The translations under genes were made by a program, and so were the position numbers. From NCBI RefSeq assembly GCF_031143425.1, contig NC_090450.1, positions 215,709,442-215,773,441 of the forward strand: a stretch of 64,000 bases of DNA, given 5' to 3'. This DNA is from Pleurodeles waltl. Lineage: Eukaryota; Chordata; Amphibia; Caudata; Salamandridae. The stretch's first letter is position 1. Every line of letters begins with the position of its first letter. Below the pieces are notes generated by a model. It did no database searches. It saw nothing but the letters and a program-made list of their open reading frames with translations, and was not told the origin of the DNA. Shown here one piece after another: positions 42,661 to 55,453 of this stretch.

Positions 42661-44259
42661 CAGTTTAGCAGCGAAAGGATTAATATTGTTATGTGTGAAA
42701 AACAAGTAATTATACAAAAACCTCCAATAGTGGTGATGGTAAGCGGTCTTAGTCTCAGGCTTCTAAAGGAGGTAGTATGGAGGTTTTTTAAGATCAGGGC
42801 CAAGCAATTACCCAGAAGAGAAATAAAAGATTGTCCAGCCCAGTGCTTGTCTTTATTAAAAGAAGTCAATACTATAGACTCTAGGTCATGGATACTGATG
42901 ATTTACTGATGCCAGACAATTTTACTTGTGGTTTTAAATTCCCCTCATCCCTCCCTCTGCTCCTAGCCTTGATGTCTGTCTTGGGCAGGTATCAGTCATC
43001 AGGGCAGGTTTACCTTCTGTATTGAGTTAGTGCTTTCAGTTACTCTTATTAGTGTGAATCACCCATATTTCACCCACTGTGGTGTTTTATCTCCTTTTGG
43101 GTATGGTAGGCAACCGCTGGTCTCTCTCCTCTTTGGGAAAAGACACACTGGCTCCAAGTGCTCTGACTCTAAGGTCAATTTCACAGAAGGCAGCAGCAGA
43201 TGCCACCACCCTGAGTTTGTGCAGGTGTGCAGGCTCTCGCATTATCTCTGGTTGCAGCTTTGCTTCTGGACTTTGGGCGAGTTTGGGTAGTGGGTAACGA
43301 GCTCAGTAGTCACAGGGACACCTCAAAGCATTCTTTTTCTGGCAGCACAACCTGTCATGGCTCATGTGGCTGTCTTAGTAGCACAGCCTGCACAGGTGCA
43401 GTTCCCAAACTGTCTGCTAAGGGACAGCTTTACAATGTTTCAGCAGCATAGTCTGCTTAGGCTCAACCTGACAATGTAGCAACAGAGTAGTCTGCTTGGG
43501 GGCAATTCCATAATCCATATAGCAACACTGTATGCTCAGGCAGAGCTCCACAACTCTGGAGCATGTAGATCAGTCTCTGCTGTCTTCATGTGTGGATGGA
43601 CCACCAAGCTTCATGAAAAGATGCTTCTGGCTCCCCCTGGACAATCATGCCTCCTATAGGTCTGTCACTCTCCTGCACTCTCACAGCAGGCAGTTTGTCT
43701 CCAGGAGGGGGACAGTTTTTTCCTTGCCGGTCGGTCTCCAGGTGATGTCTCCTCTCATCTGGGAAGCTGGCTGCTAGCAGACATTAGCTCTGGCTGCATA
43801 GCAGTCATCAGCTCTAGTTGCATATCAGTCATCCGAATACTCAGGGGAGTCCTACCTTCCTTGCTGAAGAGAACATGAACCTTTCTTTGTTGTTTGCTCC
43901 ATCTATGTTGAGAGGCTCCTTAGAGGAAATTCTCTCAGACATTTCCACTAGCCAATCTCTACATGATTGTTAATGTTGTCATTAAATTTAATAATCACAA
44001 GCACTGACTAGACAGTGATTTATTAAGTGCTGTTTGCTGTTTTGCTGAGTTCTAAATCTTTAGTCTATGTTATCTCCCCTGATTAAACTTTGGACTGTCA
44101 TATAGTGAAGAATTTAGGATTGTAAGTGTGTTAAACATGTATTGATGATAACATATAAGATATGTGCATGTAATTATCTACCCTAGATCCCTATCTAACT
44201 CAGGCAGTGAAGCCCATGTTAGATATACATGTTTAAGGTTATAAGGTATAAAATATAAG
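42661..44259. other. Unassigned DNA
   Basis: Several short ORFs carry no domain I recognise. Imperfect repetition of 'cagcacag.ctg'-like phrases at 43340-43530 is visible but weak. No element ends found. Confidence 0.45.
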
Positions 44260-44746
44260 GTTTTAAGGTTGAACCTAGGTCATCATTTGTTATCCTTCCC
44301 GGTGGCGAAGGCATGGCATGCAGTTCTCCCACAGTGTACATGTGATGTAACAGAGCAATCAACCACGCATTTTATTTTGTTTTGTCCCTTATACTCCTCA
44401 CCTAGGCAGAGATTTGAGCACCCTATACGTTTTTTATCTCATAAAGAAGGGTTGTTCTACCTACAGCAATTGTCATCCGAGGAAATCTATTCAGCGGTCT
44501 TAAATCATTTGATAGTTGCTCTACGCATTAGAAGGAAATATGCACTTCAAAATTGAGAAATAGATCTGTTATCAGATCTGGTATTGGATTTTTGAAGATT
44601 TGCAATTCTAAATTTTGTATGTAATTTTTGGTAGCCTAGCACATGTGTTTATGTATTATCTATATTTATTGGTATTTATTGTAATCAATTGTCTTTTTCA
44701 ACTTGGCTGAATAATGTTAAATTGATTGATTGATTGATTGATTGAA
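44260..44746 (+). pseudogene. 5'-truncated LINE, C-terminal end and 3' tail
   Basis: The ORF at 44269-44556 encodes 'CTCDVTEQSTTHFILFCPLY', a CxC..HxxxxC module found at the C-terminus of non-LTR retrotransposon proteins, then 'YSAVLNHLIVALRIRRKYAL'. The latter matches 'YSALNVLRSALAIRKIYEL' at about 63215-63275, so this is the same LINE family as 56804-63445. A 3' region ends in an (attg) microsatellite at 44721-44746, the expected simple-repeat tail of a LINE. Confidence 0.75.
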
Positions 44747-45540
44747 CTTTGACCTGTTCTCCCTCACTATCTTGTGGGTTAAGTCCGTGCTTACCAGTAT
44801 GTGAGTCTGTAACATCACAAAAAAGACCACAGTAGCTTTTGGATCCTAGTACCTTTTGAATGCCCTGAAACACTGAGACCCAGATTTCCCTCACTAACTA
44901 CTGCCTAGAGGAATATCTAATATGATGTATTATTTTCGTTTGCTGCAATATTTTCAAAATGCTTTTTGAGTCCACCTGGAGTACTGACCTTGTTAGTCAA
45001 ACCTATCTGATATCATATGTATTCGGGCACCAAGGAATAAAAATCTCTTAGCAAAGGTAGCTCACAGGTAATTGTCTGTTGAAACCATAACGTTTTGAAG
45101 TCATGTTGCTACAATTTTTATTGTTGTATGTATGTGTTTTGTCATCCCACTTGTACCACTTGTCAAACTCTCACAGACAGTTGTCAGTACGTCATTTTTA
45201 TTTTAGTTACGAACTGTAATGAATGTGTCAAACCAGTTTCTTCCAGGGGTACAAAAACATTGTCCATTGTGATCTGTGCTTCACAGTTTGTGGTATTTTG
45301 TGGTGCTTCACTAGTTTGACTCATGTAGGAAGAGAAGAAAACCCTACAAATTCCATTAAGCCCATGATGTAGAACAATATCTGCCAAATGGAATGTATTT
45401 AAGAAAAAATGACAAAACTTGCCCCAAATGTACATGTTCTTCCATGGATGAATTTTAGATGATTTGTGTTTCACTGGAATGTTTTAGCCAATCCTAGCAA
45501 TCTCAAACCAGGAATTTACACTCAATAATTAAAAGGAATG
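44747..45540. other. Unassigned A/T-rich DNA
   Basis: Nothing recognisable apart from short ORFs without motifs. Confidence 0.5.
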
Positions 45541-47152
45541 ATGTTAGGAAGCTCCTCCCGCCAAATTCCAGAAGTGGCAGATATGGCCTGAATGTCAGCA
45601 AATGAGAAAAGTAAAGAGGCTTCCAAATTACCCTATGCTTTTGGTGTTATTTTTTTTACTGGTGACGAGAGGATGCTGGTGTAGAGTCTAGACTTCAACA
45701 CAACCGCAGTTCCTGATCTTAAGGCTCCTGCTATTTCTGCCTATATGAAAGACATTTCTCAGCTGACTTATAAACAATGGATTAATCACACTGGTATGGC
45801 CCCATCCACTTCACCTGATTGAGATGGAATGTTTAAGACGTTAGTGGTTTTTCATTCATGTTCAAAGCTGAGCATTTTATGTTTATACGTTTTCATAGAA
45901 CATTCCAAGCATCAAGTGGTTTTACTGATCATGGATATTAAACCAGAAGTTTTTGGGGGTCAACCCATCAAAACGGTGGGTCAGTCTCATTCACTTGTAG
46001 AGGGTAGAATTTATATGGCCATTAAGGGTAACAGGTAACAGCATTGTGGTGTGGCCACATCAGAAAGATTTAGACATATACTTTGAGTCTAGTGCTGATT
46101 CCCAAGTGTGTGTGTACATTAGGTGGTGAGTGGTTGTGAGGATAGCTGAAATTTGTTAGCCTGAGATCTTCTGTGACAACTAGGTTGTCTTCACAAATCT
46201 GTACACAAACTTGAACTGAGGGAGGGTGCTACATCTGTTGTTTGTATGATCTGAAGGTTCTTTCGGATGTGAAGGATGAAATGGGTTCGTAGTTGAAAAG
46301 GGTGTGTGATAATGGAGTTAGCGAGTAATCCGAGGCCATTTAGTGGTTGGTGCCAGTTGTCATTGTACATAAGCCCAGTGGTGATGTCATGATATGTGTT
46401 GACCTGTGTAGCCCAAACAGAGAGATTGTTGTTGAACATTTTCCCTTACTTAATTTGATGGAGATGTTATTTACAGTTGCAGTTGCAAGGGTCTTTACTA
46501 CCTTGAAACTTGCATTTTCCTAATAGGAGGTCAAAATGCATAAGGAATCACACGACCTTGAAACATTTATTCCACCTATCGGTTCTGTAGTTTTTTTAGA
46601 GTACCATTTGGGGTGTTTTTGTAGTATTCAGGTTTTCAAAGGGTGAGGGATGTTTTGCTGTGTGACATGATGGGAGTGAAATACTTCTAAGATGATACGC
46701 TTATTTTTGGTGAGTCTTGACTGAAGCACAAATGTTGTGTGCATCAGATTTTGCAATGCTTGGGAAAAGCCAGCCTGACATTGTGAGATGAGAAATGTCA
46801 GTTTGGCAAGGAGGAAATTATTTACCTTGGCCATACAATTTCAGGTAAACAAGTGAGGCCGAAGGAAGAGTTGGGGGCCACCATCTGCCCTCTTGTGGTA
46901 CCCAAGAGTAAAGATGAAGTGGCTTGATTTTTGAGTATCATTGAAATTCTATAGAAGATACAAACCTAAGTTGACTATCAAATCAGTAGCCCTAACAGAG
47001 CTGTTTCAAAAAGGTACACATTTTAGGTAGACATGGAATATTATAGGGAATACATTATGATAAAGGAGATTTGATAAACGCTCTAGACCTTAAGAAATTG
47101 GTCTCAGGCAGGGATTCCATAGTAGTTACAGACACAAGTAGAAATAGTCTTG
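45541..47152 (+). pseudogene. Gypsy-type LTR retrotransposon, pol 5' part with reverse transcriptase
   Basis: Frames shift often, but 46600-47060 reads as the second half of a Gypsy reverse transcriptase. A 'DDTLIFGE' catalytic-site region is near 46690, followed by 'EIIYLGHTISGKQVRP' (about 46815). Then comes the RT connection '(V)PKSKDEVA.FLSIIEFYRRYKP' and 'ALTELFQKGTHF' (about 46900-47025). The upstream 45660-46130 may hold the gag/protease end, but I cannot assign it. A 3-kb TG..CA element splits the gene at 47158, and the same polyprotein resumes at 50175. Multiple stops make it inactive. Confidence 0.75.
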
Positions 47153-47157
47153 GGGCT

Positions 47158-50100
47158 TGTAGGAGGCTGACCTGGTTTGTAGTGGGCACCTCATGTAATT
47201 ACACCTTATACCAGGTCCAGTTATCCCTTATTAGTCAAATCTAGTCAGTGTCTAGAAGCCAGGCAGTCTAGAGGTAGCTGTAGGCAGAGCAGCGAAGGCT
47301 GAACTAGGAGACATGAAAAGCTCTGGCAATACCACTGTAGTCACACAGTACTTACACGCAAGAAAGACAATACTCAGTTACCAAAAATAAAGGTACTTTA
47401 TTTTAGTGACACAAGGCCAAAAATATCTTAGAGGCTATACTCCCTTAGAAGGTAAGTATTATACATAAAATCTACACTAGTAACCAAAATCAGGTAAGTA
47501 AACAGTCATCAAAAAGTGCAAATAGTGAAAATCACCATAGGTTACAATGAGCCTAGGGGGGAACACAAACCATATACTAAAATAGTGGCATGCGAATGTC
47601 GGTTTCCCACCTAGGAAAGAGTAATGCGTAGAGGGGTGCTGGGAGTGTAAGAAAATACCAAAGGTAAGTAAAGCACCCTACCCCAGAGCCCAGGAAAGCA
47701 GGAGTAAAGTACAGCAAGTTTCCACAGAACACACTAGAAGTTGCGATAAAGAATTATGCAAAAACCAAGCAAGACTGCAAGACACAAACAATGGATTCCG
47801 GGACCTGAAGACCTGGGGAGAGAGGAGACCAAGTCCAAGAACAACTGAAGATTCCAGGAGTAAAAGGATGAAGGTGCCAAAGTGGATTCTCTGGTTAGAA
47901 CAAAAAGTCAGAGATGAATCAAAGAAGACAGCTGTGGGTTCCTGCTTGGTGCAAGAGTTGTCCCACGTTGAATAGAAGTATGCCGGCTGGTTTTCATCGT
48001 TGGGTTCCGCCAACAAGCCTTGCCTCACACAAAAGACAGTGTTGGTGGGAAAAGGTGCCACCTGGACCCAGGAGGGACCTGGGGTTCTCAACTCAGACTG
48101 AGAAGACAGAGGGGGCTCTCAGCACTTCGGAGAGCCCACAGAAGACCAGGCAGCACCCAGAGGAGTCCAAGGACACGGGGAGAAAGGAGTTGCAAATCGC
48201 GGTCGTCTGAGCACTACACAAAGGGATCCCACGATGCTGGAGAACCACTCAGGAAGCTGAGCGTCACAGGATAGAGTGCTGGGAACCCGGGCTACGCTGT
48301 GCATGAAGGATTCCTTTGAGAAGCACACAGAAACCCTAGGAGCTGCAAAACATGCAGTGCACAGGGGTACTGGCTGGCTCGGGATGCAAGCTCTAACCTC
48401 CACCAAATTTGGACTGCTGGACCTTTGGACAGTCTGCGTCACTTCCGTCTACTATCTGTGTTCCAGGATCCAAGCTTGTTGTCAGGAGTGGGGTCCCAGA
48501 GTACCAGTCGTTGCTGCAGACAGGTGCCTGCTGAAGCAGGGAAATGACTCCATTACTCCATGGGAGATTCCTTCAGTCCTTCTGGTGCAGGATGAAGACA
48601 GGCAGCCCTTGGAATGTGCACTACCTGGAAACTGTTGCAGTTGCAGCCAGGAGCTGAAGTTGCAGAGTTGCAATAGCCTTCTTGGTTACAGTGTTGCAGT
48701 TGTAGAGTTCCTGGAGCTGTTCTGCAGTTGATCTGACGGTAGAAAGTGAAGCAGAGGCTCCAGAGGATTCCTGCTGGAGTTTTGCAAAACCAAATCTGAG
48801 GAAACACCAGAGCAGAGACTCTAAATAGTCCTGAGAGGGGGATTGGTCACCTAACCAGGTAAACACCTATCAGGAGGGTCTCTGATGTCCCCTGCCTGCA
48901 CTGGCCACTCAGATGCTCCCAGAGTTCCCCGACCATCCTGAAAACAAGATGGCAGAACCCAGGGACACTCTAGAGGAGCTCTGGGCACCACCCCTGAGGT
49001 GGTGATGGACAGGGGAGTGGTCAGTCCTCCTTCCTTTGTCCAGTTTCATGCCTGAGCAGGGACTGGAGGGCTCTGAACCGGTGTAGACTGGATTATGCAA
49101 GGAGGGCACATTTGTGCCATTCAAAGCATTTCCAAAGGCTCTAGGAGGATACCCCTTCCATGCTTGTAACATCTATATCCAAAGGGAGAGGCAGCAACAA
49201 CCCTCTCCTAACAAAAATGCAGTGTTCTGCCTTCCTAGGATTGGACTGCTCAAGCCCCAGGAGGCAGAAGCCTGTCTGTGAGCTGCAGTGGAAACCTCAG
49301 AGAGCTGGTTTGGCAGTACTGGGGGTCCATGGTGAAGCCCCCAGGCTGCATGGAATTGGCAATTTCCAGTTCCTAGACACCTCACTTGGCCATATTCAGG
49401 TTTCCATTGTGAAGCTACATATATGTATTGACCTATATATAGTGCACACTTATAATGGCGTCCCTGCACTCACGAAGTCAGGGAAAATGGGCCTGGACAA
49501 CATGTGGGCACCTCTGCTAGTGCAGGGGTGCCCTCACACACAGGTCCTATGCATCTAGCCTTTAGGGCATGAAGGTTAGATAAATAGGTGACTGATAAGT
49601 GACCTTTCAGTCATCAGGCTGCAATGGCAGTCCTGAAGAAGTGTCTGTATGAGCTCCTTATGGGTGGCAAAAGAAATGCTGCAGCCCATAATGATCTCCT
49701 GGAACCCCAATGCCCTGGGTACTTAGGTACCATGTACTAGCAACTTATAAGGGGAGTCCAGTCTGCCAATTTGGAGTGATATAAGTAGTCACAAGACTAT
49801 AGTGACAAATTTGGAAACAGAGAAAGCATAAGCACTGGGGTTCTTATTAGCAGGACTCCAGTGACACAGTCAAGCATACTGACAATCAGGCAGAAATTGG
49901 GTGTAACATGCCAAGAAAGATGGTACTTTCCAACAAATACGGAGTCACTAGACTATAGTGACAAATTTAGAAACAGGGAGAGCATGAGCACTGGAGTTCT
50001 GATTAGCTGGACTCCAGTGACAATTTAGAAAACAGTACAAGTACACTGTCAAGCAGGCCACAAACCATAAGCACTGGGGTCATGACTAGCAGGTTCCAGT

Positions 50101-50174
50101 GATACAGCCTAAAAACACTGACAATCAGGCAGAAATCGAGGGTAACATGCCAAGAAAGATGTTACTTTCCTACA
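47158..50174. mobile_element. 3.0-kb TGTAGGA..TCCTACA element (long solo LTR or non-coding LTR element)
   Basis: It starts TGTAGGAGGCTGACC and ends CTTTCCTACA. It is flanked by a perfect 5-bp duplication GGGCT (47153-47157 and 50175-50179), diagnostic of integrase-mediated LTR insertion. No gag or pol is visible over 3 kb; the ORFs are short and unrelated. Near one end 'actatagtgacaaatttaga' and 'caggcagaaat..gggtaacatgccaagaaagatg' recur (49785-49915 and 49940-50170), an internal duplication. Related copies lie at 59230-61224 and 63792-64000. It interrupts the Gypsy gene between RT and RNase H. Confidence 0.88.
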
Positions 50175-51950
50175 GGGCTGTCCTAGTACAACAAATGGTA
50201 AACTGGAAAGAGCAGTTGCATGAATTTTAAGGGTACCGAAGACACATCATTTAATTGTTCAGTTATTGAGAGAGGGACTTGGACTCTGAGTTGTGCTGTG
50301 AATTAATTTAGAAACATTTTATGGAGAAGTATCATACCTACACATTCTGATCATAAACCTCTTAAGGAAGTTCTGCCTAAAAAAGGTTTGGATTAAAGTC
50401 TCAGGGTACATTTGAAGGTGGGTAATTGAATTACAGGAGAAGGCATGTAAAAGAGAGTACTTACTGTGGACAAAGAATCATGTTGCAGAGTACCTTTTTA
50501 GTTTGTTGTTGAGTATGGGTCCTGAAGTTAAAGGTGGCGACAACAATGCATGTATGGAAGAGAGTTTTTGTGAGATCTCTAAGGGAAACATGATCGAAGA
50601 AACTAAGGGCCAGATGTATCATCACGGCCCTTTGCGAGTGGAAATAGCGATTTTTTTAAAATCGCTATTTCCAACTCGCAAAGTGCCATGTATCACATTT
50701 GCGATTCGGTAATAGCGATTTCTTAAAAATTGCAAATGCTATTACCGAGTCGCAAATTGTGATACCGGCCCCATTCGCAGCTATGGGCCTGTTGGCCCAT
50801 ACCTGCGAATTTTTTGCATTTCCAAAATTGCGATTTCTGAACCAGAAATCGCAATTTTGGAAATGCAAAAGCCCAGGGTGCTGGGGGCCTAAGGCCCCCT
50901 CTGCTGCACCCCAAAAATGTTTTGGGGGACATGTAAGGTGCACACATGCCAAAAGGGCATGTGTGCTTTACATGCTCAATTTAAAAATGCATTTTAAAAG
51001 CATTTTTAAATTTTGCACCAGTTTACCACCTGGTTTCATTTCATGGTATTTTGCATGTGCAAAGTGCCATTCTGCGAAAAATCGCAATTTGCAATTTTTT
51101 GCAGCATCTCCTTGCAATGTGGATTTTGCGAATTTCCTTTAAGGAAAACGGGCTGCAATTTTTGAGATTTCTTATTTGAGGTCTGCGAATGCCTTTCATG
51201 CATCGTAGACCACTTTTTTGCACTCGCAAACGGCCGAATTTTGCGATTCGCACCGTTTGCGAGTGCAAATAAATGTCATACATCTGGCCCTAAAACACTT
51301 GGAAAGAGGAAGTTGAGAAGGATGCTATTTTGAGGGCTTGTCATGTTCATGGTGCAATGGTGGCCAGATAAAAAGTTGATTTGTTTGGATCTTCATCCTT
51401 TTTAATGTGTGATGGAGGAACTTGTGGAAAGAAATGATGTTATTCTGATAGGCATCTGACTGGTGTTGCAATTTAGTTTTAGAGAGAAGCTAAAACTACA
51501 TAGCAACAGCGATCTTCGGATTAAGCTAATGAGAGGTATCAAGGCATTGTGAAGTCAAAAGGACAGTTAAGGTAAGCCTTTTTGTGGCCTAGTCTTGATC
51601 TGAAGGATGTTGCGGTTTGTCCATAGGTGTGGAGAATGTGAGGTCTATTAGAAGATGTGTAAGACCAAAATAACTCCATGGTGTGGAGGGAACTACTTGA
51701 AGGTTCATGGAAAGAGATTTCACAAAATTTTGTAGGTCCACTTAGAGATCAATATGCCATGCCCTATCTGTTGGCAACTGTGGACATGTTTCCATGGTGG
51801 CCTGAGGTCTCCTGTAAGAGGGACAAATCATTTGGTTCTGTCACATGGTTTTGGCACAGATGTTTAGGCCTGAGGAGCTCCCTAGTCCACCCAGAGGTAT
51901 GGCTACATAGGGGCTACACGCCCAGAGGAAAAAAACCGAAAACATTTTGA
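50175..51950 (+). pseudogene. Gypsy-type pol, RNase H and integrase part
   Basis: This continues 45541-47152. RNase H traces are 'GAVLVQQMV' (about 50178) and 'HSDHKPLKEVLPKKG' (50342-50385). The integrase zinc-finger region reads 'YQGIVKSKGQLRKAFLWPSLDL' in part (about 51535-51600). The core start 'ISQNFVGPLRDQYAMPYLLA' (about 51718) matches the usual 'DFxGP' segment, then 'TVDMFPWWPEV'. Stops and frameshifts are common, and a foldback MITE lies at 50607-51290. The gene ends in other repeats near 51950. Confidence 0.75.
50607..51290. mobile_element. Foldback MITE, GGGCCAGATGTATCA family, copy 2
   Basis: This 684-bp element has ends GGGCCAGATGTATCA and, in reverse, GGGCCAGATGTATGACA. It has a perfect TAA duplication (50604-50606 and 51291-51293). 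It has a long internal hairpin near 50815-50870 ('ttgcatttccaaaattgcga' and complement) and many 'ttgcgat' words. It lies within the Gypsy pol region. Confidence 0.88.
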
Positions 51951-52830
51951 CCATGGCTTCCACCTCGATATCCTCATTGCCAACCTATGTGCAAGAGCAA
52001 AAGTGAAATCCCTCTGGCATATGTCCATATATGCCCTCAAAAGGTGGCTTCTCCTTTGAAGCTTGTCTTTAGCGGTCACACCCTATTTGGCCATCCTGGC
52101 AGGGAGAGGTCACACTTCTTCCAAAGCCAGGTCCTTTCTGTCAGTACTGAGAGGTGTTCACACCTCTGCCCAGGAGGACAGAAGGGTGTCTTGTGGCCGG
52201 CACCTGTTAATGGTTATGGGAGAAATGTGTCTGCTTACTAAAGTTGCCTTTTATGCAAAAGGTACATTAAAATCAACATGAGCATCAAGTTGGGTTTAAT
52301 GTAATAATTCTTGTGATACCTTGAGTATCATATTTAGTAGTTACATTCAGTAAGGAGCACTGCTGAGTTCTCAGAGTGTAACCTGCACTCACCAACGGGG
52401 CCACTAGCCTTTCTACAGTAAACATGACAATGTTTGATTTTTACATTGAGGACATGTAAAAACACATCCGACTTTTTAATATATACCACCCTGCCTTAGG
52501 TTTCACAAGCACATTAAAAAAGAGGGTTTGAGCTTCACCATTACCTTAAATGGTAAAGTTGAGTTAGAAATTTGAACCTGCTCTCCTAGCCAGCAATGGT
52601 GGGCTGGAAGTCATACTTTGCTTTGTCATCCTTGTGGTGGCACAATAAGTGCTGCATTACGTGAGAGACGTTTCAGCTTACAGACCCTTAACATATACTA
52701 TGGAGTTATAAGTAAATTTACTCATGGCAATTATGTAGAACCCAATACAACATATACATTTAAGGGTCAGGCCACGTGCACTGAAGCCATGTCAGCAAAA
52801 CCAGGTGTAGCACAGACTGGGTACACCAAG
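51951..52830. repeat. Unclassified interspersed repeats (LTR-like phrases)
   Basis: Non-coding. 'ggacatgtaaaaacacatccg' and 'ataccaccctgccttagg' resemble phrases in the LTR-type repeats at 840-960 and 40940-41000. I infer one or more LTR fragments; boundaries are not visible. Confidence 0.4.
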
Positions 52831-54509
52831 ACGTAATAGTCAAAAAGGGAGTCAAAAAGTGGGGGTGAGCCTGCAAAAAGTAATTTCCTCACAAATCATC
52901 ATTATAACACTGGAGACATAGATACAGGAGTGCATTTCATTAGGTCTTTAACAAAAATTGATGTCTCCAGTGCTCAGATACAAGGGTTGACATGTTAGAT
53001 AGCTACATCTGAGAAAGAATTTATTGAAGAATTGGAGGACAGAAGGCAAAGACTTGAACACAAGGGCAAGAGATGACATCAGGGTGAGTGGAAAAAGGAG
53101 GAAGCAAAACTAAAAGATGTGGGGATATAGCTAAAGTTGAGTTTGGATTTGAAAAAAACAAGGAAAACTTTGTTTTATAAAAATAAATTAAAAGATTAGA
53201 AATCCTCAGATGATGGGCTGGAGTGAATGTTTGCAGATATTTGAAGTTGTGGGAGAAGAAGTGTGTGGTGGAAGGGATTCTGTTATTCCTGGAGTTTATG
53301 ATGTGTGTCTGAATAAGTCTTATTTTCGGCTTCCTGCTAATTGAGTAGGCAGCTGCTATCTGACTTTAGTGTTTCCTAAGATGCATCATGTAGATAATGT
53401 CAATGATGAGGGAGTGATGTTTCTTTGAAACACAAGCGTAATGCTTCACAAATAGCAGATGACATCTTTGGTGCTACTATGGTTCCTTCTGTAGGCATAG
53501 TAGCTTTGAATGACCTGAAGATTAGAAAGCTATCTAGCTTGGTTGACCAACTTGCATCAAAAATGGCAGGAGTGTTGCCTGCCAATATCTCAGAACTTGT
53601 GGATATTAGGGACATAGTTATTTAGAAAAGCCTCACTCTAGCAAATGAGGGCAGAGCCTGCTGCATGTTAAGTGCTGCACATGTGGCCTGACAAAGCAAA
53701 TAAATTAATACATTTGTAAATGACATTACCAGACTTTCAAAAAATCTGAAGGAATTGGAAGCAACATGTGCCTGGTGGGATATTGGGAAAGGTTTTTCTG
53801 CAGTTGGTAGCTGGCTTTGTGGCATTGAGAGTGGGATATTGTGAGTTATTTTGCCACACATACTAATCATCTGTGTCCTAGTTCTCTGCTCATTATTATG
53901 TATGATCTGGATTACAGGGATGGAAAGATTTGAGTGAGGAGTTCAGATTGAAAATCATAAACAAATGGAAAGGGAGAAAATTAAATAGAGAAGAGGTGGA
54001 ACTCAAAGAGATGCATAGTCATCGTTTATGACGAACTACAATTTCAAGAGGAGTTCAGAAGTAAACGGCAGAGGTCAACAACTGGCATTTATAATTCAGA
54101 CTTGGAGGTGACTTATGAATATTGTTTTGTGTGATGACTCTCTAAGTCATCAGTGGAAGGAATTGGTGAAGGTCTATCACCATTGTTTGGTTTGTCTTAT
54201 GCATTTTAACCCACATATCACAATCATATATAAAGCGTGAAGTTAAATGTTAAGTAGACCATAGTAAGTAATCCCCAATAATGCAATAGTTGATGATAGT
54301 TAAAGTGTGTTCATGTTAAATTAGCCATAGTTAATGTAGGCCTCAGCCAACCAACGCATGTTAACTTCAAATGTGTGGTTTCTAGCTACTGTGTGATATC
54401 TCACTCTTTCTTTGATTAAAGGAACCAACCTCCCTAATACAGTAGTTTGAATTGATTAATTGTTTGAATGTTTAGTGTCCATGAGAATTGTTTCTCTTTG
54501 CAAGTTTCC
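52831..54509. other. Unassigned DNA
   Basis: An open stretch at 53425-53625 ('MKHKRNASQIADDIFGATMV') has no family I can name and could be a remnant of a retroelement. Nothing else is recognisable. Confidence 0.4.
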
Positions 54510-54517
54510 CTCTAACT

Positions 54518-55445
54518 CAACGTTACTCAAAGTACGGCCCGCGGGCCGCCAGCGGCCCCACGGACCTACCTTGGCAGCCCGCGAGTGAGTGGTGGCCTAA
54601 ACATTATCTATATGGCAATAGCATTAAATACGGTTTTGTAGATACTTCGGCTTGGTTTAATTAGTCCCTTATCTAAATCCCTAAGTATCTGCTCTCTTCC
54701 CTAACGAAATTTAGTGCCACGTGCACGTGCACCACAGTGCGATCCCCGAGGTATCACACATCTTAAGATCATCCGATTCATTTTTAATTAAGGCACAACA
54801 CATTTTGTTTATCTCATTCTCCACAGAGGAAAATCTAATTTTATTACTTACTGACATGCCGCAGTTGTTGGAGGGAATTGCTGCGCAGTCAGAAAGGGAA
54901 TACCGAGGGCTGATGCCACTAGAAATAATAGTGATATGGAGTTTTTGCAATATTTTATTGGTCCTCCGTCCAAAGAGATTAATGTACGCTTTCCGCGAAA
55001 CCAGGACTTTTTTTTATTTTTAAATGAACATGCCTTCCTATTTTACCCCAACCGAGATGTGTTTTACAATTGCATCAATCTATTTCGTATTGCTGAACCA
55101 TTAATTCTCTTATGTTCCAGAGGTCAGCTGTTAGTGGGATTGCTCGGGAGTGTAACATTAAAATGCTAGCAGTAGAGTTAACAGTGGCAACTTAGCGGAA
55201 ATTAGCCATCTGGGAGAGAGACAGGAACAGACGTGATATTTGTGTTTCTGAGCTGTGCCATCTGTGTCCATCAGGGTGACAGGAGCAAGCAGTCTATCCG
55301 CGCCAGATATCACTAATTACTAAATCTAGCTCCTCTAAGCCCCGCCCCCTCTAAGCCCCGCCCCCCGCTGTCACTTCAGTGCGGCCCTCGGCCGCAAACC
55401 ATGCTGCAATTTTGGCCCCCGAGAAAAAGTTTGTGAGTACCCATG
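54518..55445. mobile_element. hAT-type DNA transposon, short copy
   Basis: This 928-bp element has a perfect 8-bp target duplication ctctaact (54510-54517 and 55446-55453), the hAT signature. Its ends are inverted around 'gttactcaaagtacggcccg' on the left and 'gagaaaaagtttgtgagtac' on the right, with GC-rich 'cggcccgcgggccg' / 'cggccctcggccgc' subterminal blocks. An internal reading (54721-55169) has 'FLFLNEHAFLFYPN'-type residues but no hAT dimerisation or DDE motif I can identify. It is probably non-autonomous. Confidence 0.9.
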
Positions 55446-55453
55446 CTCTAACT

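Noticed and set aside
44721..44746. Possible functional element at the (attg) run
   Set aside because: It is the simple-repeat tail of the truncated LINE ending there.
47678..48731. ORFs of 107-151 codons in the 3-kb LTR element
   Set aside because: No gag, protease or other domain. Both strands are open by chance in a GC-moderate region, and the related copy at 59230-61224 does not keep the frames.
53425..53625. Candidate host exon (MKHKRNASQIADD...)
   Set aside because: Single short open stretch, no splice-site support or recognisable domain, surrounded by repeats. Left as unassigned.
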